Assembly: GCA_963422565.1 (NCBI GenBank)
Contig: OY730228.1
Coordinates: 992,001 to 1,056,000 of the forward strand
Length of the DNA: 64,000 nt
Direction: 5' to 3'
Origin: G963422565 sp963422565
GTDB taxonomy: Bacteria > Pseudomonadota > Alphaproteobacteria > MPNO01
Below the pieces are notes generated by a model. That model made no database searches and was not told the DNA's origin. It was given only the letters and a program-made list of their open reading frames with translations. Position 1 is the first letter of the stretch. Each line of letters begins with the position of its first letter. Made by a program: the position numbers and the translations under genes. This document shows, in pieces, positions 32,092 through 39,437 of the stretch.

Positions 32092-32553
32092 ATGGACGGC
32101 TTCCCCCCCTCGGCGCCGATGGCGCGGGCGCTCGCGCGGGCGCACGAGGCGGCGGCGGCGGGCGAGGTCCCGGTCGGGGCGGTGATCGTCGAAGCGGCGA
32201 CCGGGGCGGTCCTCGCCGAAGCGCGTAACCGGGTCGAGACCGACGGCGATCCGACCGCCCATGCCGAGATACTGGCGATCCGCGCCGCAGCCGCGAAGCG
32301 CGGGCGCGCCCGGCTCGCCGGCTGCGATCTGCACGTGACGCTCGAGCCCTGCCCGATGTGCGCCCAGGCGGCGTCCTTCGCGCGTATCCGCCGGCTCTAT
32401 TTCGGCGCCGCGGACGCCAAGGGCGGCGGCGTCGAGAACGGACCGCGCCTGTTCGCCCGCCCCGGCTGCGCCCACCGGCCGGACGTGTATGGCGGCATCG
32501 CCGCGCGCGAGGCCTCGGCGCTGCTCCGCGCCTTCTTCCGGGCGCAGCGCTGA
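32092..32553 (+). CDS. tadA: tRNA-specific adenosine deaminase
   Basis: 153 aa from the ATG at 32092. Zinc deaminase making inosine 34 in tRNA-Arg(ACG). Motifs: GEVPVGAVIVE, PTAHAEILAIRAAA (His and catalytic Glu of HAE) and LEPCPMCAQAASFARIRRLY (PCxxC). The C-terminal helix ends AFFRAQR. Length and order are typical. It converges with the UbiD-family gene, with only 19 bp between the ends. Confidence 0.93.
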   Translation: MDGFPPSAPMARALARAHEAAAAGEVPVGAVIVEAATGAVLAEARNRVETDGDPTAHAEILAIRAAAAKRGRARLAGCDLHVTLEPCPMCAQAASFARIRRLYFGAADAKGGGVENGPRLFARPGCAHRPDVYGGIAAREASALLRAFFRAQR

Positions 32554-32572
32554 GGGCGCGGGAGGAGGGCCG

Positions 32573-34114
32573 CTACGCCGTCGGGAAGCCGTATTCCGCC
32601 CAGCGGCTCTCGACCCGGTCGAGATCCTCGCGATGCGGCATCACCGTCGGCGGATAGCGCTCCCCGCCATAGCTCTCCTCCGGCTCGAAGTCGAGATTGA
32701 CGGTCGCGTCGATCAGCACCCGGCACCATTTGCCGGTCCCGTAGAGCAGCGGATCGCGGTCCTTGAGCCGGGTCGAAGGGTCGAGCAGCGACCCCCAGGA
32801 GCCGGGGAAGAAGACGATATCGTCCTCGGCGGCGTTGACCCGGTAGGCGAAGGCCCAATCGAGCGCCGCGTAGTCGTGGATGTCGATGTCCTCGTCGACC
32901 ACCCAGATATGCTTGTAGCGGAGATGCGAGGCGTTCGACCCCCAGATCGCCGCCGCCGCCTGCTTGGCCTGGCCGCGATAGGTCTGGCGAAGCTGGATCA
33001 TCAACGTGGTGCCGTTATTGGCCGGCGCGCAATGGACGTCGGTGACCCCGGGGACACCGGCGCGCTCGAGCACGTTCCAGGCGACGCCGGCGCGCTGCAC
33101 CGAGCTGGTGATCGAGTTCTCGTTGAGCATCTTGGGCAGCGTGCCCTCGAGCGTGCCCCTGTGGATGGAGCCGGCGCGGTAGCTCACGGAGGTCACTCTG
33201 GTGACGTGCTTGGGGCCCTGGTCGCCGCCGAAATAGCCGGTATATTCGCCGAACGGTCCCTCCTGTTCGAAGGTATCCGGGTCGGGGTCGATATAGCCCT
33301 CGATCACCATCTCGGCGTCGGCCGGCACCAGAAGATCGCTGGTCTCGCACTTGACCAGAGGCACCGGGGCGCCGCGGATCGCCCCCATGACCTCGTATTC
33401 CGAGACCCCGGTCGGGATCGGCGCCGAGGCGCAGTAGGGCATCGACGGCTCCCAGCCATAGACATGAGCGACCGGCATCTTCATCCCGCGGTCGGCCCAT
33501 TTCTGGAAATGCACCCCCCAGTTCTGGGCGCGCCAGAGCAGCACCGGCAGCGTGTCCTTGCGACCGAGCATCCCCCGATAGATGCCGATATTGTGGACGC
33601 CGGTATCGGGGTCCATGGTGACCGTGGCCTGATAGGTGTTGATATAGCGGCCGCCGTCCTCGCGGTGCCAGCGCGGCACCGGTACCTTGTAGATGTCGAT
33701 GTCGTCGCCCGAGACGATGTTCTCCTTGACCCGACCGGTCGCGACCAGAATTGGGGCGACGCTCTGCTGCAGATAGTGACGGGTCGCCAGCACGAGGTCG
33801 CGGACCGGGGCGTCCTTGGGCAGGCCCAGCATCATCGCCACCCGCCGGTAGCTGGAAAGCCCGCCGGTGAAGACCGCGCGCGACCAGACATCGTCGCCGG
33901 GCCCGTAGCCCTTGATGTTCTCGAACAGAAGGGCCGGGCCGCCGCCCTGGCCGAAGGTCTTGCGCGCGATGGTGCCGAGCTCGCAGTCCCAGTCGACCTC
34001 GGCGCCGATCCGATGCAGCTCGCCCTCGATCTCCAGCGCCTCGATCCAGCCGCGCAGATCGCCGAAGACGCGCGGGGTCAGCTGGTTGGACATCCCAGAC
34101 GGTTGGTCGTTCAT
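32573..34114 (-). CDS. UbiD-family prenylated-FMN-dependent decarboxylase (paralogue 2)
   Basis: 513 aa from the ATG at 34114 with GGAG 6 nt upstream. UbiD enzymes reversibly decarboxylate aromatic, heteroaromatic or alpha,beta-unsaturated acids using prenylated FMN. The cofactor-binding region VKENIVSGDDIDIYKVPVP (129-147), the prFMN-contacting arginine in HNIGIYRG (R180), the catalytic glutamates in MVIEGYIDP (E272) and EQEGPFGEYTGYFGG (E285-E290), and the C-terminal LRQTYRGQAKQAAAAIWG all match. All of the R-E-E set is present. It starts 1 bp after the stop of a second UbiD-family gene. A ubiX flavin prenyltransferase is not in the window. The substrate is unknown. Confidence 0.9.
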   Translation of the reverse strand: MNDQPSGMSNQLTPRVFGDLRGWIEALEIEGELHRIGAEVDWDCELGTIARKTFGQGGGPALLFENIKGYGPGDDVWSRAVFTGGLSSYRRVAMMLGLPKDAPVRDLVLATRHYLQQSVAPILVATGRVKENIVSGDDIDIYKVPVPRWHREDGGRYINTYQATVTMDPDTGVHNIGIYRGMLGRKDTLPVLLWRAQNWGVHFQKWADRGMKMPVAHVYGWEPSMPYCASAPIPTGVSEYEVMGAIRGAPVPLVKCETSDLLVPADAEMVIEGYIDPDPDTFEQEGPFGEYTGYFGGDQGPKHVTRVTSVSYRAGSIHRGTLEGTLPKMLNENSITSSVQRAGVAWNVLERAGVPGVTDVHCAPANNGTTLMIQLRQTYRGQAKQAAAAIWGSNASHLRYKHIWVVDEDIDIHDYAALDWAFAYRVNAAEDDIVFFPGSWGSLLDPSTRLKDRDPLLYGTGKWCRVLIDATVNLDFEPEESYGGERYPPTVMPHREDLDRVESRWAEYGFPTA

Positions 34115-34115
34115 A

Positions 34116-35666
34116 TCACGCTCCTTCACGCTCCTGCGGCGGGTCGTCGAGGCCGAGCTCCGCCCAGCGGGCGCGGGCTGCCCGCTGGTCTTCGGCGGAC
34201 GGCTCGACAGTCGGCGGGTAGCGCCGCCCGCCACGATCCGCCGGGTAGTCGAGATTGATCGTCGCGTCGATCAGCACGCGGTGCCATTTGCCGGTGCCGA
34301 ACAGATGCACATCGGCGTCGCGGCGGCGAACCGACGGGTCGAGCCCGGCCCCCCAGGTCGCCGGGTAGATGGTGATGTCGCCCTCGCCGGCATTGACCCG
34401 CCAGGCGAGCGCCCAGTCGACGGCGGCGTAGTCGTGGATGTCGATGTCCTCGTCGACGACGATGACATGCTTGTAGCGGACATGGGAGGAGGAATCCCCC
34501 CAGAGCGCCGCCGCCGCCTGCTTGGCCTGACCGCGATAGGTCTGGCGCATCTGCACCAGCAGGTTCACCCCGGCATGGATGGGCATCCCGAACACGTCGG
34601 TAATGCCGGGCACGCCCGCCCGGTCGAGCGCGTTCCAGGCGACGGCCGAACGCTGGATCGAGCTCATCACCGGGTTCTCGGCATAGCTGTAGGGGAGCGC
34701 CCCTTCGAGCGTGCCGCGGAAGATCGGGTCGTCGCGATGGGTGACGGCGGTGACCCGCGTCGTGTGCTTGGGCGACCGGTCGGGGGCGTAGTAGCCGGTG
34801 AACTCGGCGTAGGGACCCTCCTCGGCGAAGGTCGCGGGATCGGCCGAGATCCAGCCCTCGATGACGATCTCGGCCGCCGCCGGCACCATCAGCGGCACCG
34901 TCTCGCAGCGCACCAGCTCGACCGGCGCACCGCGGATCGCGCCCATCACATCGTATTCGGAGATCTGGCGCGGCACCGGGGCGCCGGCGGTGAAGCCCAG
35001 CGACGGCTCCCAGCCGATCACATAGGCGACCGGCATCTCCTCGCCGCGCGCGGCGTATTTGGAGAAATGGCCGCCCCAATGCTGGGCACGCCACATCAGC
35101 ACGGCGATTCGGTCGGGGGCGACCACCATGCCGCGGTAGACCCCGACATTGTGGAGACCGGTGTCCGGGTCGCGCGTCACGCAGCCGGCATAGGTGAGGA
35201 TGTAGCGCCCGCCGTCGAGACGGTTCCATCTGGGCACCGGAAAGCGCAGCAGGTCGATGTCGTCCCCGGTGAGCACGTTCTCCTTGACGGGCCCGCCCGC
35301 GACTTCGACCGGGGACACCCGTCGGGTGAAGATGGTGCGGCAGATCCGCACCAGCTCGCGCGGCGGGGTGTCCTGCGGGAGGCCGAACATCATCGCGAGC
35401 CGCGAATAGCTGCCCTGACCGCCGACGAAGAGCCGGCGGCAGAGCGCGCCCGCGCCGTTATAGTCCTTGATGTTGGAGAACAGCAGCGCCGGCCCGTCGC
35501 CCTTGCCCTGAGCCATGCGATAGATAGTGCCAAGCTCGACGTTCCAGTCGACCTCGGCGGTTATCTCGCGCAGCTCGCCGGCCGCCCGCAGCGCATCTAG
35601 CCAGCCCCTGAGATCGCCGTGGGCGACCGGGCGGCGGCCGCGCGCGATGTCCGAATTTGCGTCCAA
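34116..35666 (-). CDS. UbiD-family prenylated-FMN-dependent decarboxylase (paralogue 1)
   Basis: 516 aa, clearly paralogous to the next gene and following the same order: VKENVLTGDDIDLLRFPVP, HNVGVYRGM with the cofactor arginine, EIVIEGWIS and EEGPYAEFTGYYAPDR with the glutamates, and VQMRQTYRGQAKQAAAALWG. The PWGD/GPFGE segment varies (PYAEF against PFGEY), so the two may differ in substrate or form a hetero-oligomer. Its TGA lies 1 bp before the ATG of paralogue 2, so they are translationally coupled. It is 136 bp downstream of the SDR-LuxC-LuxE unit on the same strand and may be part of that pathway. Confidence 0.9.
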   Translation of the reverse strand: MDANSDIARGRRPVAHGDLRGWLDALRAAGELREITAEVDWNVELGTIYRMAQGKGDGPALLFSNIKDYNGAGALCRRLFVGGQGSYSRLAMMFGLPQDTPPRELVRICRTIFTRRVSPVEVAGGPVKENVLTGDDIDLLRFPVPRWNRLDGGRYILTYAGCVTRDPDTGLHNVGVYRGMVVAPDRIAVLMWRAQHWGGHFSKYAARGEEMPVAYVIGWEPSLGFTAGAPVPRQISEYDVMGAIRGAPVELVRCETVPLMVPAAAEIVIEGWISADPATFAEEGPYAEFTGYYAPDRSPKHTTRVTAVTHRDDPIFRGTLEGALPYSYAENPVMSSIQRSAVAWNALDRAGVPGITDVFGMPIHAGVNLLVQMRQTYRGQAKQAAAALWGDSSSHVRYKHVIVVDEDIDIHDYAAVDWALAWRVNAGEGDITIYPATWGAGLDPSVRRRDADVHLFGTGKWHRVLIDATINLDYPADRGGRRYPPTVEPSAEDQRAARARWAELGLDDPPQEREGA

Positions 35667-35802
35667 CCGCCGTCCCCGGGGCCGTCCATGGAATCGGGCG
35701 CATCATAGTCGGTGCCGCCGCCGCGTCCAGGATCGCGGCGGCGGGGCGACGTCATGAGTCAGCGCCCATGCTTCCCGGTTCGCCGCCGGACCATCGATCG
35801 GC

Positions 35803-36591
35803 TCAGCGCATCACCAGCCCACCGTCGACATAGAGCGTCTGGCCGGTCATGAACCGGCTCCAGTCCGAGGCCAGGAAGAGGACCGGGCCGCAGACGTCGG
35901 CGGGGACGGCGACCCGTCCGAGCGGCGCCTCGGCGGCGAGTCTCTCCAGGACATCCTCCCGCGTCTCGCGGCTCGAGTCGGTCGGGTAGACGAGGCCCGG
36001 CGCGACGCAGTTGACGCGCACCCCGAACGGGCCGAGCTCGACCGCAAGGTTGCGGCTGTAGGCGATCAGCGCCGCCTTGGCGGTGGTGTATTCGTGATAG
36101 GGGACCGACGGCCGCTCGATCAGATCGGTGACGATGTTGACGATGCTCCCCCCGGCGCGCCGCTTGAGCTCGGGGAGCACCGCGCTGCAGACGTTATGGG
36201 CGGAGCGCAGGGTCCCTTCCATCTGCGCCGCATAGTCCTCCCAGCCGAGGTCCCAGAACAGCCGCCGCCGGTGGGCGTCGAACGGGTAGGGCCGAAAGGC
36301 GTTGTTGACGACTGCATCGATCCGCCCGGCCTCCGCGACCGCGCGCGCGACGAGCCGCCCGGTCTCGGTCTCCGAGGTCACGTCGGCGCGGACCGCGAAG
36401 GCATCCCCGCCGAGCGCCCGGCAGTCGGCGACCACCCCCTCGGCCGCCCGCGCGCTCCGCAGATAGTTCACGATCACCGTCGCGCCTTCTTCGGCGAAGG
36501 CGCGGGCGAGGGCGGCGCCGATCCCTCGACTCGCCCCGGTCACCAGGGCAACTCGGCCGCTAAAGTCCATCGCCGAGCGCGGCACGGTCAC
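35803..36591 (-). CDS. Short-chain dehydrogenase/reductase (FabG-like)
   Basis: 262 aa. Rossmann motif LVTGASRGIGAALARAF (about 16-32). The NNAG-equivalent is NNAFRPYPFDA, and the catalytic tetrad is Ser in NIVTDLIERPS with Y-x3-K as YHEYTTAKAAL. The C-terminal VAPGLVYPTDSS and MTGQTLYVDGG are typical. The serine motif lacks the usual ISS and reads VTD, so Ser placement is slightly unusual. It overlaps the luxC stop by 4 bp (ATGA) and is third in luxE-luxC-SDR. It probably oxidises or reduces the aldehyde/alcohol or a hydroxyacyl intermediate of that route. Confidence 0.85.
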   Translation of the reverse strand: MTVPRSAMDFSGRVALVTGASRGIGAALARAFAEEGATVIVNYLRSARAAEGVVADCRALGGDAFAVRADVTSETETGRLVARAVAEAGRIDAVVNNAFRPYPFDAHRRRLFWDLGWEDYAAQMEGTLRSAHNVCSAVLPELKRRAGGSIVNIVTDLIERPSVPYHEYTTAKAALIAYSRNLAVELGPFGVRVNCVAPGLVYPTDSSRETREDVLERLAAEAPLGRVAVPADVCGPVLFLASDWSRFMTGQTLYVDGGLVMR

Positions 36592-38042
36592 GGCGCATGG
36601 GGGGCGAGCCCATCGGCGGCGTCCTCCGCCGACCGGTCGATGTCGACGAAGGACACCAGGTCCAGCAGGCTCGGCCGGCCGTCATGATGCCAGCCTGCCT
36701 CGGGTGCCGTCATCCGGCCGAGCGCGCAGAGCCGGTTGACTCCGGCAGCACCGAGGATTTCGGCGAGCCGGAACAGCTCTTCCGGTGCGGCAGCGATCCC
36801 GACAGTCTGCAATGCCGCCCGCGCAGCCGCGAGCGCCGGCACGATCCCCTCCAGCCGGTCGACCGGCATCACGCGTACCGTCCGGTTCGCGCCAGCCGGC
36901 ATCAGCATCGGCGTGTCCTCGTCATAGACGACGCTCCAGCGCCCGTCCCCGTCCCGGATGACTTGGGTCTCGCCGCCGGCGGCTGCGCGGACCGCCTGGC
37001 TCTGCACCCATCGCGCGGTGGCCGCCTCCTCGGAGACCGAGAGCGCCCGACGCGGGAAGCGCCGCTCGAGCCGCGCCAGGGCGCCGGCGAGATAGAGGGC
37101 GAAGTCCCTGGGCGACACCGCGCCGCCGCGCTCGACGACTACGGCCTGCGGCGAGTAGCAGCCCTGCTGGTCGTAGCGCGCGACATCGCGCGCGCAGGCT
37201 CGCGCCGCCGCCGCCGCCCTCCGCGCGTCCAGCGCCGCGCGCCCGACCATGGCGAAGCTGATCTTGTGGCCGAAGGACAGAAAGCGCGCCGAGACCGGGA
37301 CCCGGGCGCGGATTTCAGCGAGAGTCGCGTCGCTGCCATAGGCGAGGACGGCGTCGGCCTGCGCCAACACCGCGCGTTCCGGCCCCTCCTCGCCGCCGCG
37401 CCACCAGAGGACGGCGATGCAGGCGGCGATCTCCGGGTCGATCTCGGCGAGCGCCTCGGCGAACCAGCCGGCGAGCAGCGGCTCGGCGCTCGCCGCCTTG
37501 CCGATCGAGGCCGACTTGACCAGCAGCGCCGAGACCAGGCTCCACAACGGCAGCCCGGGAACGTTGCCGGCCCAGATATGGGCGCAGAGATCGGGGCCGA
37601 AGGCCCTGGAGAACCCGCCGGCGGGCGTCGGCTGGAAAGAGTCGAGGATCGCCGGGTTGGCGAAGTCCCCGGCAAGGAACCGGCGGAGCTGCGGCGCCCG
37701 GTAGGTCTCCAGGCTCGCGGTCAGGCCGAGCCGGACGGTCTCCGGGTCGAAACCGGTGACGGCGGGAAGCAGATCCTCCGCCTTGCGACGCAGCGGGTGG
37801 CCGCGGTCGAGCAGCCGGGCGGCCGCACCGTCGATCGCCGCGACGACGGCCTCGACAGGTAGGGCGGCGAGACGGCGCCGCCGCGCATCCTTGAGCCGCC
37901 GGGCGAGGCCTTCGATCTGGGCTGGGTCCAGTGCCGGGGCCGCGACCTCGATCCGCCGGCCGGGGCCGCCGAAGGCGAGCGTCGTCCGCGCGGCCCCGGC
38001 CTCCGCCGGCGCCGGCAGGAAGCCCGCCCGCTCCGCGGCCAC
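36588..38042 (-). CDS. LuxC-like acyl-CoA/acyl-enzyme reductase
   Basis: 484 aa with an aldehyde-dehydrogenase-like fold. LuxC receives an acyl group on a cysteine and reduces it to aldehyde with NADPH. Features: DFANPAILDSFQPTPAGGFS, WAGNVPGLPLWSLVSALLVK (glycine-rich, about 157-176), SFGHKISFAMVG, and the nucleophile region RYDQQGCYSPQAVVVE with C295. The order luxE-luxC with a 3-bp gap matches fatty acid reductase operons, but luciferase (luxAB) and the thioesterase luxD are absent. The system is therefore probably a general carboxylate-to-aldehyde reductase. It overlaps the following SDR gene. Confidence 0.87.
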   Translation of the reverse strand: MAAERAGFLPAPAEAGAARTTLAFGGPGRRIEVAAPALDPAQIEGLARRLKDARRRRLAALPVEAVVAAIDGAAARLLDRGHPLRRKAEDLLPAVTGFDPETVRLGLTASLETYRAPQLRRFLAGDFANPAILDSFQPTPAGGFSRAFGPDLCAHIWAGNVPGLPLWSLVSALLVKSASIGKAASAEPLLAGWFAEALAEIDPEIAACIAVLWWRGGEEGPERAVLAQADAVLAYGSDATLAEIRARVPVSARFLSFGHKISFAMVGRAALDARRAAAAARACARDVARYDQQGCYSPQAVVVERGGAVSPRDFALYLAGALARLERRFPRRALSVSEEAATARWVQSQAVRAAAGGETQVIRDGDGRWSVVYDEDTPMLMPAGANRTVRVMPVDRLEGIVPALAAARAALQTVGIAAAPEELFRLAEILGAAGVNRLCALGRMTAPEAGWHHDGRPSLLDLVSFVDIDRSAEDAADGLAPHAP

Positions 38043-38045
38043 CGG

Positions 38046-39128
38046 TCAGCCCCGCGCGGCTCTCAGGAAGTCGGCCACCGCCATCGAGCAGCCCTTCGCC
38101 TGAGCGTCTCTGGCCCGGCCGAGCAGGCGGAAACCGCCGCCCTCCAGCGCGACCCCGACATCCTCGGTCATGATCGTGGTCGCCGAGTTGAAGTTGGCGA
38201 GGTCGCAATGGACGAGGATACCGGGCTCGCCGCAGGGCAGCGTCCGCCCCGAGAGCGGGTCGGCGACCCGGCTGCGGATCCAGTGCGGGCCGGACTTGGG
38301 CGGGGCGGGCTCGTCATAGCCCCAGTCGTAGAACTGGCTGCTGAGCTCGGTCATCCCGTACATGTTGACGCAATCCCCGCACGCGACGCCGAGCAGCCCG
38401 GCCATCCGGCCGTAGAAATCCACGTCGTCGAGCTCCTGCGATCGCCCCTTGAAGCCGCCCGTGTCGAGGACCCGGCTGCCCGGAGGCAAAGCGAAGAACC
38501 GGCCGTCGCGCTCCATCTGGTCGAACAGATGGACGAAGCCGTAGCTCGCCCCGAGCAGGGCATAGGGTTCGCCGGTCCGTTCGGCCTCGGCGAGGTTCTC
38601 GTAGAGCAGCGCCGAGTCCAGCCCCTTCTCGTGCAGCAGATAGCGGCTCCCGCCGGCGCCGAACCCGCGCACCGCCAAGGCCAGATAATGCGCCAGCGAC
38701 GAGTTGGGCATCTCGTCCTCGGTCGGGAACAGGACCCCCATGCGGATGCGCGCCCGGTCGGGCATGAAGCGCCGCGCGAACTCGAGCGCCATCGAGCGGT
38801 CGTAGACGGCGAGCGTCGGGTGGTAGCATCTGCCGCGCGCACCGTCATGGCTGGTGCCGCTGGTCATGAACACCCGTTCGGCGCTCTCCGGCGGGGCGCA
38901 GCTCAGCGTCAGCGACTTGAAGGCGGTGATCGGAATCGGCGGGATGTCCCGCCAGCTCCCGACCGAGCGCAAGGACCGGCCGGTGTCGAGGCAGAACCGC
39001 CGGAAGCAGGCGATGTTCTCGAACTGATAGGCGAAGAGCCGGAGCGCCAGCGCGTCGAACGCCTGCTCGGATGGCGCCTCCCCGGCCATGAAGGCGAGGA
39101 CATCGGCGATGATGGCGTCTTCGGTCAT
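38046..39128 (-). CDS. LuxE-like acyl-protein synthetase
   Basis: 360 aa, member of the LuxE/PaaK-like adenylating family. LuxE activates a fatty acid with ATP and passes it via a cysteine to LuxC. Family segments: PPIPITAFKSLTLSCAP, the P-loop-like VFMTSGTSHDGARGRCYHP (about 86-104), LGASYGFVHLFDQ, LDTGGFKGRSQELDDVDFY and CVNMYGMTELSSQFYDWGYD. The C-terminal DLANFNSATTIMTEDVG also matches. It is the first gene of luxE-luxC-SDR and is divergent from the molybdenum hydroxylase operon across a region with a long inverted repeat. The acid substrate is unknown; the neighbouring decarboxylases suggest non-lipid acids. Confidence 0.87.
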   Translation of the reverse strand: MTEDAIIADVLAFMAGEAPSEQAFDALALRLFAYQFENIACFRRFCLDTGRSLRSVGSWRDIPPIPITAFKSLTLSCAPPESAERVFMTSGTSHDGARGRCYHPTLAVYDRSMALEFARRFMPDRARIRMGVLFPTEDEMPNSSLAHYLALAVRGFGAGGSRYLLHEKGLDSALLYENLAEAERTGEPYALLGASYGFVHLFDQMERDGRFFALPPGSRVLDTGGFKGRSQELDDVDFYGRMAGLLGVACGDCVNMYGMTELSSQFYDWGYDEPAPPKSGPHWIRSRVADPLSGRTLPCGEPGILVHCDLANFNSATTIMTEDVGVALEGGGFRLLGRARDAQAKGCSMAVADFLRAARG

Positions 39129-39343
39129 GGTCGGGCGACCATAGCATCGCCGTCGCCCGAGCGGCCAGAGAAATGGGCGACGCCGCTCCCCGCGAAGGGC
39201 ACGGCTCTCGCTCCGGCTTGTTTTTTCGGGCGATGCGCCAGAATCGAATCATATCCGCATCGGCGGGAAAGCGGTCGAGACGGCGGATGCCGATACGCGA
39301 CCGGCCCCTACTCTACACGATCACCGGATCGGCCGCCGGCGTA

Positions 39344-39406
39344 GTCGCCATGATCGCCGCGGCGCGCGCGGTTGACGCCCGAGGGCGCCGCGGCGATCAT
39401 GGCGAC
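39344..39406. repeat. Perfect 22-bp inverted repeat between luxE and the hydroxylase operon
   Basis: Arms 39344-39365 (gtcgccatgatcgccgcggc...) and 39385-39406 are exact reverse complements separated by 19 bp. The right arm ends 31 bp before the chosen start of the hydroxylase large subunit, so it can be an operator for a dimeric regulator or an mRNA hairpin in the 5' leader. The rest of 39129-39437 holds no gene; a T-run (ttgttttttc) lies near 39218. Confidence 0.75.
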
Positions 39407-39437
39407 CGCTACGGAGACCGGCCCGCCAGGAGGTCCG

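Noticed and set aside
36588..39128. Bioluminescence operon
   Set aside because: Only LuxC- and LuxE-like genes are present; luxA, luxB and luxD are absent, and these families also act in non-luminous bacteria.
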